Source: Archaeoglobales archaeon (GTDB lineage Archaea; Halobacteriota; Archaeoglobi; Archaeoglobales; Archaeoglobaceae). From it: a stretch of 6,242 nt of DNA. Where the stretch lies: NCBI GenBank assembly GCA_003663055.1, contig QMZF01000066.1:1-6242 (forward strand), written 5' to 3'. The notes below the pieces were generated by a model. The model saw only the letters and a list, made by a program, of their open reading frames with translations. It was not told where the DNA came from and did not search any database. Position 1 is the stretch's first letter; every line of letters begins with the position of its first letter. Both the position numbers and the translations under genes were made by a program. Positions 1-5,308 of this stretch are shown piece after piece.

Positions 1-2
1 AC

Positions 3-1121
3 CCCGTCTTCGTCTTCAGAAACGGGAGAATTACAACAGTTGAAGCTTTAAACGTTAAAGCTGGCGACTTCGCTCCTGCTGTAAACAGCTGTGAATTTAA
101 AGGTTCTGAATTGCAGAAACACGCGTCTGGTTACGCAGTAAAAGTGGGACCATCCAATAACCCAGTTACGTTGGAAACAAAGACGATGCGAAAACAAATC
201 GATTGTACTGCTAAACCTACCTCAGAGCTCGTTTACGTCATGCACGTTAATTTTCCGAAATTCGGGGAAAGCGAGGAAAAGAGAATCCCGGCAAGCATTT
301 TCTCTGCCGATATGGATAGTAGAGCAGCCTTTCTGAGAGCAGCATTTATGAAAGATAGCCGGGAAAGCAATGGCTTTTGCTACATAACATCATCGAGGGA
401 GCTGGCAGAGGACTATCAGGATTTACTCTTAACTCTGGGCATACATTCAAGAATAGTTGATTCGACGAATTCCTACAAAGTATACATAGCGGAAGATAGT
501 CTTGAAGAGTTCGTTAACGTTCTCAAGTTTAACAGAGATGGGAAGATTAAACGGCTCATCGAAAAGAGCAGAAATTACAGAGGACAAGAAGTTCCGCAAC
601 ACGTGGGAGAAATGATTAAAAACTGTCTGAAAAAGCTTGGAATGAAGTACGAATACATCCACGAGCGGCTGATTGACAACTACGGTATAAACACAGTTGT
701 TGTAGAAAGATACGCAGAGGCAATCGAGAAGCGAATTAAAGAACTTGAGAGAGTACTTGAAGATTTTGCATTCGATACGCGATCCCTCAGAGAGTTGCGG
801 GAGAAGCTTAACTACTCCCAGCAGAAAGTTGCAGAACTGATAGGGGTTACTAGGAGCACGATCGATTATGCGGAGAGAGGGGGCTATTCCGAAGAGAAGA
901 GAATGGCTTTGCTCCAAAAGTTGAGAATGGGGATTAAAGAAGTCATTTCTGAAGTTAAGGAGGATTTAGAGAAGATTAAAGCAATTAAAAAGTTCAGATG
1001 GCTGAAGGTGGAAGAGGTTGAGATTGTTCCCAATGAAAGCAAGTACAAAGCCGATTGGGTGTACGACGTTACTGTTGAGCCAACACACACTTTCATAAGC
1101 CATGGACTAATATTGCACAAC
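3..1121 (+). mobile_element. MCM intein, C-terminal 373 residues, with reduced LAGLIDADG endonuclease and an embedded HTH
   Basis: This is a self-splicing protein element removed from MCM after translation. The window opens one codon into block B, just after its expected His: the bases AC before codon 1 fit the end of a CAC codon. It continues PVFVFRNGRITTVEA...KAGD. Blocks F and G are intact: WVYDVTVEPTHTF at residues 352-364, then the penultimate His372 and terminal Asn373. The +1 extein nucleophile is Thr374, so splicing should work. The insertion sits just before the TVSVAKAG presensor-1 motif, a recurrent MCM insertion point. One LAGLIDADG-like motif (block E) is recognisable at residues 111-119 as LRAAFMKDS, where canonical forms read like LRGLFDADG. 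Only 89 residues separate block B from it, and no first LAGLIDADG motif is visible there. Residues 262-305 form a Cro/XRE-type helix-turn-helix. I infer the splicing domain is functional and the endonuclease probably inactive. Confidence 0.93.
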
Positions 1122-1991
1122 ACGGTTAGCGTAGCAAAGGCAGGAATAAACGCTGTATTGAGGGCACGATGCGCATTGCTCGGAGCTGCAAACCCCAAGT
1201 ACGGCAGGTTCGACCGCTACGCTCCTATTGCTGAACAGATCGATTTGTCTCCGACTCTCCTTTCCAGGTTTGACCTAATATTCGTTTTGACAGATGAGCC
1301 AGACGAGGAAAAAGATAGGAAGCTTGCAGAGCACATACTGAAGGCACACGAGCTTGGCGAGAAGCTCGAGAAGCTTAAAAACATAGTCTCGACGGAATAT
1401 ACTAAAGAGGAGCTTGAAGAGCAAGCGGAGGAAATAAAGCCAGCTATAGATCCGGATTTACTGCGAAAGTACATAGCCTATGCGAAACGCACGGTCTTTC
1501 CTGTTTTGACGGAGGAGGCGAAGGAGAGAATAATAGACTTCTACATTTCCCTACGCTCAAAGGCGAAGGACAATTCAGCCATGCCAATTACCGCAAGACA
1601 GCTCGAAGCTTTGATTAGGCTTGCAGAAGCGTCTGCAAGGCTCAGGCTTAGCGACTACGTTACGGCCGAGGACGTGGAGAGGGTAGTTAAAATTGTCAGA
1701 AAGAGTCTCGAGCAGATAGCAATCGATCCCGAAACGGGCGAGATAGACATAGATTACGCGTTCACGGGTACATCGAAGAGCCAGCGAGACAGAATCTTAA
1801 TTTTAAGGAAGATTATAGAGGAGCTCGAAACAACCCACGAAAAAGGAGCTCCAGAGGAAGAGGTTCTGAGGATGGCCGAAGAAGAGGGCATAGATGCGCA
1901 TAAAGCCAAGGAAATTCTGGCCAAGATGAGGGAGAGGGGAGACGTATACAGTCCGAGGATCGGTTACTACAGGGTTGTGAGGAGGGATTGA
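3..1991 (+). CDS. mcm: Replicative minichromosome maintenance helicase (MCM), 3' part, interrupted by an intein
   Basis: MCM is the hexameric AAA+ DNA helicase of archaeal replication. The reading frame is open to the left edge, so the gene starts upstream; the TTG/ATG codons inside are not starts. Residues are numbered from the codon at base 3. Residues 1-373 are intein and 374-662 are C-extein. The extein begins TVSVAKAGINAV, the presensor-1 beta-hairpin with its conserved Lys379. It continues with sensor 1 (GAANP, Asn397), the arginine finger in LLSRFDLIF (Arg422), an acidic linker, sensor 2 in ITARQLEALIRL (Arg532), and a C-terminal winged helix ending GYYRVV. Walker A, Walker B and the N-terminal DNA-binding domain would lie upstream of the window. 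A T-run follows the stop, so mcm is probably the last gene of its transcript. Identification is certain at family level. The wording of the linker suggests the Archaeoglobus version, which is an inference. Confidence 0.96.
   Translation, partial: PVFVFRNGRITTVEALNVKAGDFAPAVNSCEFKGSELQKHASGYAVKVGPSNNPVTLETKTMRKQIDCTAKPTSELVYVMHVNFPKFGESEEKRIPASIFSADMDSRAAFLRAAFMKDSRESNGFCYITSSRELAEDYQDLLLTLGIHSRIVDSTNSYKVYIAEDSLEEFVNVLKFNRDGKIKRLIEKSRNYRGQEVPQHVGEMIKNCLKKLGMKYEYIHERLIDNYGINTVVVERYAEAIEKRIKELERVLEDFAFDTRSLRELREKLNYSQQKVAELIGVTRSTIDYAERGGYSEEKRMALLQKLRMGIKEVISEVKEDLEKIKAIKKFRWLKVEEVEIVPNESKYKADWVYDVTVEPTHTFISHGLILHNTVSVAKAGINAVLRARCALLGAANPKYGRFDRYAPIAEQIDLSPTLLSRFDLIFVLTDEPDEEKDRKLAEHILKAHELGEKLEKLKNIVSTEYTKEELEEQAEEIKPAIDPDLLRKYIAYAKRTVFPVLTEEAKERIIDFYISLRSKAKDNSAMPITARQLEALIRLAEASARLRLSDYVTAEDVERVVKIVRKSLEQIAIDPETGEIDIDYAFTGTSKSQRDRILILRKIIEELETTHEKGAPEEEVLRMAEEEGIDAHKAKEILAKMRERGDVYSPRIGYYRVVRRD
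783..920 (+). other. XRE/Cro-type helix-turn-helix domain inside the intein
   Basis: Residues 262-305 of the partial MCM protein fit the classic helix-turn-helix pattern: a first helix LRELREKL, then SQQKVAELIGV as the scaffold helix and turn, then TRSTIDYAERG as the recognition helix. It lies between the endonuclease remnant and splicing block F. In intein endonucleases extra DNA-binding modules of this sort contact the homing site; that role here is inferred from family knowledge. The domain could equally be a leftover of an endonuclease that no longer cuts. Confidence 0.75.
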
Positions 1992-2003
1992 TTTTTTATT
2001 TTG
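1992..2003 (+). terminator. T-run terminator of mcm
   Basis: The stop codon of mcm is followed at once by TTTTTTATTTT. Oligo-T tracts without a needed hairpin are typical archaeal termination signals. No competing hairpin is seen. Confidence 0.6.
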
Positions 2004-2027
2004 CATTATTATCTATCATTCTACAAG

Positions 2028-2040
2028 ATAAAAATTTTAG
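2028..2040 (+). promoter_or_regulatory. BRE/TATA promoter of the metallophosphoesterase gene
   Basis: ATAAAAATTTTAG lies 25-37 bases before the ATG at 2065. The ten bases AAAATTTTAG recur at nearly the same distance before the gene at 3778. The spacing puts the transcription start at or next to the start codon, so the mRNA is probably leaderless; no Shine-Dalgarno sequence is visible. Confidence 0.55.
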
Positions 2041-2064
2041 CTCCAAATACTCATAGCAATAAAC

Positions 2065-2601
2065 ATGCGGATGCTCGTTATTGGAGATACGCACATTCCA
2101 AGAAGGGCATCTTGGCTGCCTGAGGAGGTAGAGAAGTTCATAAATTCCCAAAAATTTGACATCGTTGCATGCACAGGAGATTTAACGGACAAAAGTGTTC
2201 TTGACTACTTTTCAAATCTAGCCAAAAAATTCGTTGTTGTGAGGGGAAACATGGATCACCTCCCTCTCCCGGAATACGAGACGCTAGAAATCGATGAAAT
2301 CAAAATGGGGTTAATTCACGGAGATCAGGTGTATCCAAGGGGAAACAGAAGTCAGCTCATAAAAATTGCGAAAAAACTGAACGTAGACGTTCTAATTTCT
2401 GGCCATACTCACTCTCCAGATATATATAAGGAGGATGTACTACTATTAAACCCTGGTTCGGCAACCGGCGTCTGGGGAGGTGGAGGTGGATCCCTAAAAC
2501 CGTCTTTCATGGTTCTGAACGTTGAAGGTTCAAAAATCGACGTTGAGCTCTACGAGCTTGAAGACGTGCTGAAGTGCACACAAGACAGTTTTATTTTTTA
2601 A
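2065..2601 (+). CDS. Vps29/MJ0936/YfcE-like metallophosphoesterase
   Basis: A 178-residue calcineurin-like phosphoesterase, a complete single domain of the usual family length. All metal-binding motifs are present: GDTH (Asp8, His10), TGD (Asp39), RGN (Asn62), IHGD (His85) and SGHTH (His114, His116). These bind two metal ions and predict phosphodiesterase or phosphatase activity in the cytoplasm; the substrate is unknown. The protein also carries NPGSATG near residue 129 and GLIHGDQVYPRG near residue 82, a wording close to eukaryotic Vps29, where several metal ligands differ. A run of five glycines (residues 138-142) follows. Two ATGs fit the start (2065 and 2071); the first is chosen by promoter spacing. 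The gene seems to be transcribed alone, between the mcm terminator and its own T-run. Family assignment is firm, cellular role unknown. Confidence 0.93.
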   Translation: MRMLVIGDTHIPRRASWLPEEVEKFINSQKFDIVACTGDLTDKSVLDYFSNLAKKFVVVRGNMDHLPLPEYETLEIDEIKMGLIHGDQVYPRGNRSQLIKIAKKLNVDVLISGHTHSPDIYKEDVLLLNPGSATGVWGGGGGSLKPSFMVLNVEGSKIDVELYELEDVLKCTQDSFIF

Positions 2602-2608
2602 TTTTTTA
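2587..2608 (+). terminator. T-rich terminator of the phosphoesterase gene
   Basis: The last codons and the bases after the stop form T-rich tracts (TTTTATTTTTTAATTTTTT), typical of archaeal termination. The tract overlaps the 3' end of the coding sequence. Confidence 0.5.
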
Positions 2609-2707
2609 TAGTGTTGGCTCAAAAAATCTCAAAAAAGATTCTTCAAGGTTTTCTAATTTTTCTCGAAGCTCTTACGCTGCTCTCAACTCTCTTTCGATTA
2701 GTTGTCT
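2606..2707 (-). pseudogene. Possible remnant of a small coiled-coil protein
   Basis: The minus strand reads RQLIERELRAA, a TAA stop, then ELREKLENLEESFLRFF and a final stop, bounded upstream by another stop. Apart from the internal stop it has the charged, Leu/Glu-rich heptad look of a short coiled coil, such as the tail of a small regulator or antitoxin. It fills most of the 155-base gap between the two plus-strand genes. No start codon, promoter or family is recognisable. It may be chance, since AT-rich archaeal DNA often yields Glu/Lys/Leu-rich frames. Confidence 0.2.
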
Positions 2708-2723
2708 TCACTATCAAATCAAA

Positions 2724-2736
2724 AAGAATTTTAATG
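2724..2736 (+). promoter_or_regulatory. BRE/TATA promoter of the 123-residue hypothetical gene
   Basis: An A-rich stretch followed by AGAATTTTAAT is centred about 27 bases before the ATG at 2757, the right place for an archaeal TATA box on a leaderless transcript. No ribosome-binding site separates it from the start. Confidence 0.5.
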
Positions 2737-2756
2737 AACAATCCAAAGTACTTGAA

Positions 2757-3128
2757 ATGAGTGAGAAAAATTGGAGAGAAAGGGACTTAAAGCTTGCAAT
2801 GATAAACTGGAAGGGAGAAGTTTATGTAGGGCATATAAAGGAGATAGCTCCGGAACATTCCGAGGAGATCATATTCTTGAGCAAGACCTTTAATCCACTA
2901 TCAGATGAACTTGCGGACACGATAAGGGACTTACATCCAGATATAATCGATCTACATGCCGATGATTCGCTAAATTTGATTGGGAGGTACCACGTGGTAA
3001 GAAGGCTGGGGAGTAGACTGACTCACCTAACGCTTGAACAGGAAGAATACGTGGGCAAACGCATGCTGAGAGTTTATGAATTAATTATGGAAGATGCAAT
3101 CCTCGGTAGGATTGGAGAGTACTATTAA
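2757..3128 (+). CDS. Conserved-looking hypothetical protein, 123 residues
   Basis: I do not recognise the family. The frame is open further upstream, but the ATG at 2757 is taken as start: the sequence before it is unlike protein and carries a TATA box at the right distance. The product is soluble and charged, with no signal peptide or membrane segment. Its N-terminal third looks like beta strands (LKLAMINWKGEVYVGHIKEI) and its C-terminal third like helices (LTLEQEEYVGKRMLRVYELI). The middle segment, DLHPDIIDLHADDSLNLIG, is rich in Asp and His, but that alone does not prove metal binding. Codon use (AGA/AGG arginine, GAG/GAA, ATA isoleucine) matches the neighbouring real genes. It is probably monocistronic. 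A lineage-specific archaeal protein is the likely class. Confidence 0.75.
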   Translation: MSEKNWRERDLKLAMINWKGEVYVGHIKEIAPEHSEEIIFLSKTFNPLSDELADTIRDLHPDIIDLHADDSLNLIGRYHVVRRLGSRLTHLTLEQEEYVGKRMLRVYELIMEDAILGRIGEYY

Positions 3129-3231
3129 CTAGCATAACCACGATCGACTATAGGACGAAGATGAGCCTCACCAAAGTTTGCATCCAGCGATTTACCGAAT
3201 TTATTAAAGAGTTCGATTTTATTTTTTGAAT

Positions 3232-3254
3232 GTTTAAAAACAAAAACGAAAATA
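3232..3254 (-). terminator. T-run terminator downstream of the tRNA-like unit
   Basis: Read on the minus strand, the T-arm and CACC are followed directly by TTATTTTCGTTTTTGTTTTT, two T5 tracts as expected after an archaeal stable-RNA gene. It supports transcription of the adjacent locus toward lower coordinates. Confidence 0.55.
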
Positions 3255-3329
3255 AGGTGCCCCGGGATTCGAACCCGGAGGAGGCATTGTTAGCAAGGCC
3301 TTGCTAACAACGGGCGGTCCCAGCCACCC
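3254..3329 (-). ncRNA. tRNA-like RNA or tRNA pseudogene with a canonical T-arm
   Basis: On the minus strand the 3' part contains a textbook T-arm, CCGGG-TTCGAAT-CCCGG, followed by GGCACCT and a T-run. Counting about 26 bases from the TATA box puts the 5' end near GGGTGGC. That segment pairs with GGCACCT in 6 of 7 positions (one G-T wobble, one G-G mismatch), giving a 76-base unit, which is tRNA length. The rest is not a proper tRNA: the D-loop lacks GG, and where the anticodon arm should be lies a perfect 24-base palindrome (3287-3310) that folds into a 10-bp stem with a 4-base loop. No anticodon can be assigned. Alternatives are a tRNA gene damaged by insertion, the 3' fragment left at an attachment site, or a different structured small RNA with three consecutive hairpins. 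Confidence 0.5.
3287..3310. repeat. Perfect 24-base palindrome
   Basis: Both strands read TTGTTAGCAAGG followed by its exact reverse complement. In RNA the stem extends two more pairs on the minus strand (a G-U and a C-G), giving about 12 bp closed by GGCC. It lies inside the tRNA-like unit at the place of the anticodon arm. It could be a protein-binding or crossover site, or an insertion footprint. Confidence 0.85.
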
Positions 3330-3344
3330 TCAGTTAGACCTCAG

Positions 3345-3356
3345 GTTTTATTTAAG
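3345..3356 (-). promoter_or_regulatory. TATA box of the tRNA-like unit
   Basis: The minus strand reads CTTAAATAAAAC, centred about 25 bases before the proposed 5' end of the tRNA-like RNA. This is the standard archaeal spacing. Confidence 0.5.
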
Positions 3357-3361
3357 ATCTA

Positions 3362-3757
3362 ACCTTCGCCTCCAGTTACACGTTTGTACACGGGAATCCT
3401 AGCGAGCGTAAAGCTAAGCACACAGATTGCCTGGGATTCGCTCACCAGCACACAAAGCTGAGTCTTTCATCGAGAAATTAAAAGCAATCGAAACGGATGA
3501 GCCGTGATTGAGGAAATTTCCACAAGATTCATGAGTTAAGTCAAAATTTGGAACTAGAATTTCTCTTCACGAATTCTGGAATGCTTAGAGATCTTTTTAA
3601 GCTTAGAAGGAAAGATCAATAGAGTTCAGCATGTTAGACAGATCTCTGAGAACGAGTATGCTGCGCTGAGCGACAGCTTGTGATAACAGTAGCTACAGAG
3701 TTGATGCTCTTGCAAAGGAAATAAAGCAGAAACTAGGATACAAAAATTTTAGATAGT
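3362..3757 (+). pseudogene. Gene-free stretch with decayed coding remnants, family unknown
   Basis: No frame stays open for more than a few dozen codons, yet protein-like fragments appear in all three plus-strand frames. Examples are ending SFIEKLKAIETDEP (3448-3504), GNFHKIHELSQNLELEFLF (from about 3512), MLRDLFKLRRKDQ (from 3582), INRVQHVRQISENEYAALSD (3618-3677) and RVDALAKEIKQKLGYKNFR with a stop (3697-3756). Their order and shared strand suggest one or two genes broken by frameshifts and stops; the last piece looks like a true C-terminus. I cannot name a family with confidence. The alternative is chance in AT-rich DNA. The final stop overlaps the promoter region of the gene at 3778. Confidence 0.3.
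3742..3754 (+). promoter_or_regulatory. BRE/TATA promoter of the Ig-like protein gene
   Basis: AAAAATTTTAGAT lies 24-36 bases before the ATG at 3778 and shares AAAATTTTAG with the promoter at 2031, at matching spacing. A leaderless or very short leader transcript is implied. Confidence 0.5.
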
Positions 3758-3777
3758 GGTTAAAGTAATATTTACTC

Positions 3778-4149
3778 ATGGAACGTAAAATATACAGAAC
3801 TGAGATTAGAGGATTGCACTTTAGCGATAAGAAACCTGCGGTGGGTGAGGAAATAACAATCGCTGGCTACCTTCAGTTTTATGATAAGGATAAAAGAATG
3901 TGGCTGCCGATTGAAGGAAGTTTAGACGTTTATGTTAATGGAAGGAAAAAAGGAAGGGTATCAACGGTAGGCAATGGCTACTTTTCATTTCCAATGGTTT
4001 TCGATGAGGCCGGTGAATATACGGTTGAAATTAAGTTTGCGGGAAGCAGGGAGTATCTGGGCTGTGGAGTTCCGACGCCTATAAGTGTTGTTCCCAAGAA
4101 GGAAAAAGAGGAGTGGAAAAGAATTTTCCGAAGGTTGGGTCTGTTCTAG
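3778..4149 (+). CDS. Small Ig-like beta-sandwich protein, 123 residues
   Basis: The pattern is that of a single bacterial/archaeal Ig-like domain of the kind often used as an adhesive or structural repeat. It has VGEEITIAGYL near residue 22, LDVYVNGRKKGRVSTVGNGYFSF in the middle (a strand, a turn and a 'yfsf' strand), and FDEAGEYTVEIKF near residue 80. Alternating hydrophobic residues predict about seven strands. Unlike most such domains it has no signal peptide or membrane anchor and is not repeated, so it appears to be cytoplasmic. A basic tail (KKEKEEWKRIFRRLGLF, residues 107-123) could bind a partner, membrane or nucleic acid; that is inference. It stands alone between a decayed region and a ThiF relic facing it. 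It may be a surviving fragment of a larger protein, though it has its own promoter. Fold class moderately sure, function unknown. Confidence 0.72.
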   Translation: MERKIYRTEIRGLHFSDKKPAVGEEITIAGYLQFYDKDKRMWLPIEGSLDVYVNGRKKGRVSTVGNGYFSFPMVFDEAGEYTVEIKFAGSREYLGCGVPTPISVVPKKEKEEWKRIFRRLGLF

Positions 4150-4203
4150 TTTGAAGAAGCTTAAAAACTTGTTAAGAGGCAGAGCAATATAGCCTGATTT
4201 TAT

Positions 4204-4374
4204 TCAATCGATCAGCCAGAGCTCCTTAAGGCCAAGACCGTAGAGCATTGTTGCTGCATAGGAGCCTGTGTTGCGACTCCAACCACCGCTGCTCTGAGCT
4301 TTTCAAGCAGGTCCTTCCTTATCCAGGGTATTCCGAGCATTCTGTTCAGAGAAGATCCTTTCCTTCAGCTCCAT
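4204..4374 (-). pseudogene. ThiF/MoeB/HesA (E1-like) gene relic, frameshifted and truncated
   Basis: The intact family adenylates the C-terminus of ThiS/MoaD/ubiquitin-like sulfur carriers. Joining three minus-strand frames restores its N-terminus. MELKERIFSEQ is read from 4374. A shift leads to RMLGIPWIRKDLLEKLRAA and VVGVA. A second shift near 4264 leads to TGSYAATMLYGLGLKELWL, then IDX with X a stop at 4204-4206. This is the family's ERxxSRQ-like opening plus the Rossmann ATP-binding strand VVGxGxTGS and the following strand ending in L-I-D. The shift falls within the glycine loop. Only about 57 residues of a normal 230-250 remain; the catalytic Cys and zinc-binding CxxC parts are gone. 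It lies downstream of the HEPN/MNT operon on the same strand. The identification rests on reading, not on a search, but the two joined pieces are very characteristic. Confidence 0.78.
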
Positions 4375-4444
4375 TTTTCCTCCATGCCATAAAGAAGAGT
4401 CAAGATTCATGCGAAATCATGCGTGCTAAGTGACACAATCTTAC

Positions 4445-5308
4445 TCAAATAACTTTTTCACATATCCTGAGACACTCAATTATCCTCTTCTTGTCAATTC
4501 TTTCATTTTTCATGAGATCATCCAAGAGTTTTGCGATATCTTTATCAAGCTTTCTAACAGCACTGGCAATCTCGTGCTTTGTCGGAGGTACAACTCTGTT
4601 CTTCAACAAAATTATCCTGGCGCACTGCAAAGCAAGGTTAAGCAGCTCTTCCCTTGCAGAATCCATGTCACTTCTCGTTAGGTGAACAATCCTGTTTCTC
4701 AGCTTTCTGCAGTAATCTATTCTTTCCTGTATTACCTCGTTCGAGAATGCAGGCAATGGCTTTTCATAAAATCTGATGAAGTACTCCTTATCGTAGATTA
4801 TCCTTCCAAAAGATAGAGAAGATATAATAAAATCATCGCCCTTGAGGTATTTTTTCTCAAATTCATTCTTGTTCATCAGAATGGCGTTCACGTTTTCCTT
4901 GAGCAGAGGAACTTGTTTCGTACCCGAAATTACAAGAAAATCTATATCGCTTGTTTTTCTTTCCTTTCCAACGGCCACGGAACCAACAAGTACAACGCTT
5001 ACTGGTTTGCACTCGTAAATTATCCTGTCTGCAACGCTGAGTATTTTCTCCTTGAGCTTCGAAGACGTTACAAATTCTGAATCGAAAAACAGCTTTAGCC
5101 TTTTGCAAATTATATTTGAGAAATCAAACCTGTAGCTTTTCCTGTCTTCGGTCAGCATGTTAAATTTTCTGAATTTATCCAGAATTCTGTAAGCCCACGT
5201 TCTTGAGATTCCGGCTTTCTCGGCAATCTCAGAAATAGAAAAATAGCGAAATGGCTCGTTGCAAAACATCCTTGCTACATTTAATTCAGCTTCTGTTTTT
5301 ACGATCAC
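4445..5308 (-). CDS. Winged-HTH minimal nucleotidyltransferase (MntA-like antitoxin), 287 residues
   Basis: Three regions are seen. Residues 5-60 form a winged helix-turn-helix (SISEIAEKAGISRTWAYRIL). Residues 85-175 are a polymerase-beta-type minimal nucleotidyltransferase with the GS-x10-D-x-D motif (Gly109, Ser110, Asp121, Asp123, in SDIDFLV). Residues 190-287 are a helical C-terminus that resembles HEPN and contains RNRIVH (Arg204-x4-His209). In known HepT/MntA pairs the nucleotidyltransferase adds AMP to a tyrosine of the HEPN toxin and so disarms it. A fused DNA-binding domain would also let it repress its own operon. The third catalytic carboxylate is unclear: the usual 'VDLV' position reads VNAIL. 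Translation starts at a GTG at 5308 that overlaps the upstream gene's TGA by four bases, implying coupled translation. Role as antitoxin is inferred from motif and context. Confidence 0.9.
   Translation of the reverse strand: MIVKTEAELNVARMFCNEPFRYFSISEIAEKAGISRTWAYRILDKFRKFNMLTEDRKSYRFDFSNIICKRLKLFFDSEFVTSSKLKEKILSVADRIIYECKPVSVVLVGSVAVGKERKTSDIDFLVISGTKQVPLLKENVNAILMNKNEFEKKYLKGDDFIISSLSFGRIIYDKEYFIRFYEKPLPAFSNEVIQERIDYCRKLRNRIVHLTRSDMDSAREELLNLALQCARIILLKNRVVPPTKHEIASAVRKLDKDIAKLLDDLMKNERIDKKRIIECLRICEKVI

Noticed and set aside
111..1991. A free-standing gene starting at the TTG at 111
   Set aside because: The frame is open to the left edge and the residues before 111 are intein block B, so this codon is internal.
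2574..2756. N-terminal extension of the 123-residue gene
   Set aside because: The translation before 2757 is Ser/Lys-rich without protein character, overlaps the phosphoesterase end and contains the gene's TATA box.
3161..3229. A 22-codon plus-strand ORF beginning MSLTKVCIQRF
   Set aside because: Too short, no promoter at a sensible distance, and it competes with the minus-strand reading; nothing supports expression.
3125..3250. Minus-strand frame ending FGKSLDANFGEAHLRPIVDR
   Set aside because: It reads smoothly but runs through the T-run terminator, overlaps the stop of the plus-strand gene, uses CGT arginine codons unlike the neighbours, and has no start.
3254..3329. A standard functional tRNA gene with an assignable anticodon
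   Set aside because: I could not fold a D-arm with GG or a 7-base anticodon loop; GGG (Pro), GTT (Asn) and GCT (Ser) readings each needed mismatched stems.
4248..4685. Short plus-strand ORFs opposite the ThiF relic and the nucleotidyltransferase
   Set aside because: They are antisense shadows with Ser/Phe/Cys-rich translations and no promoters.
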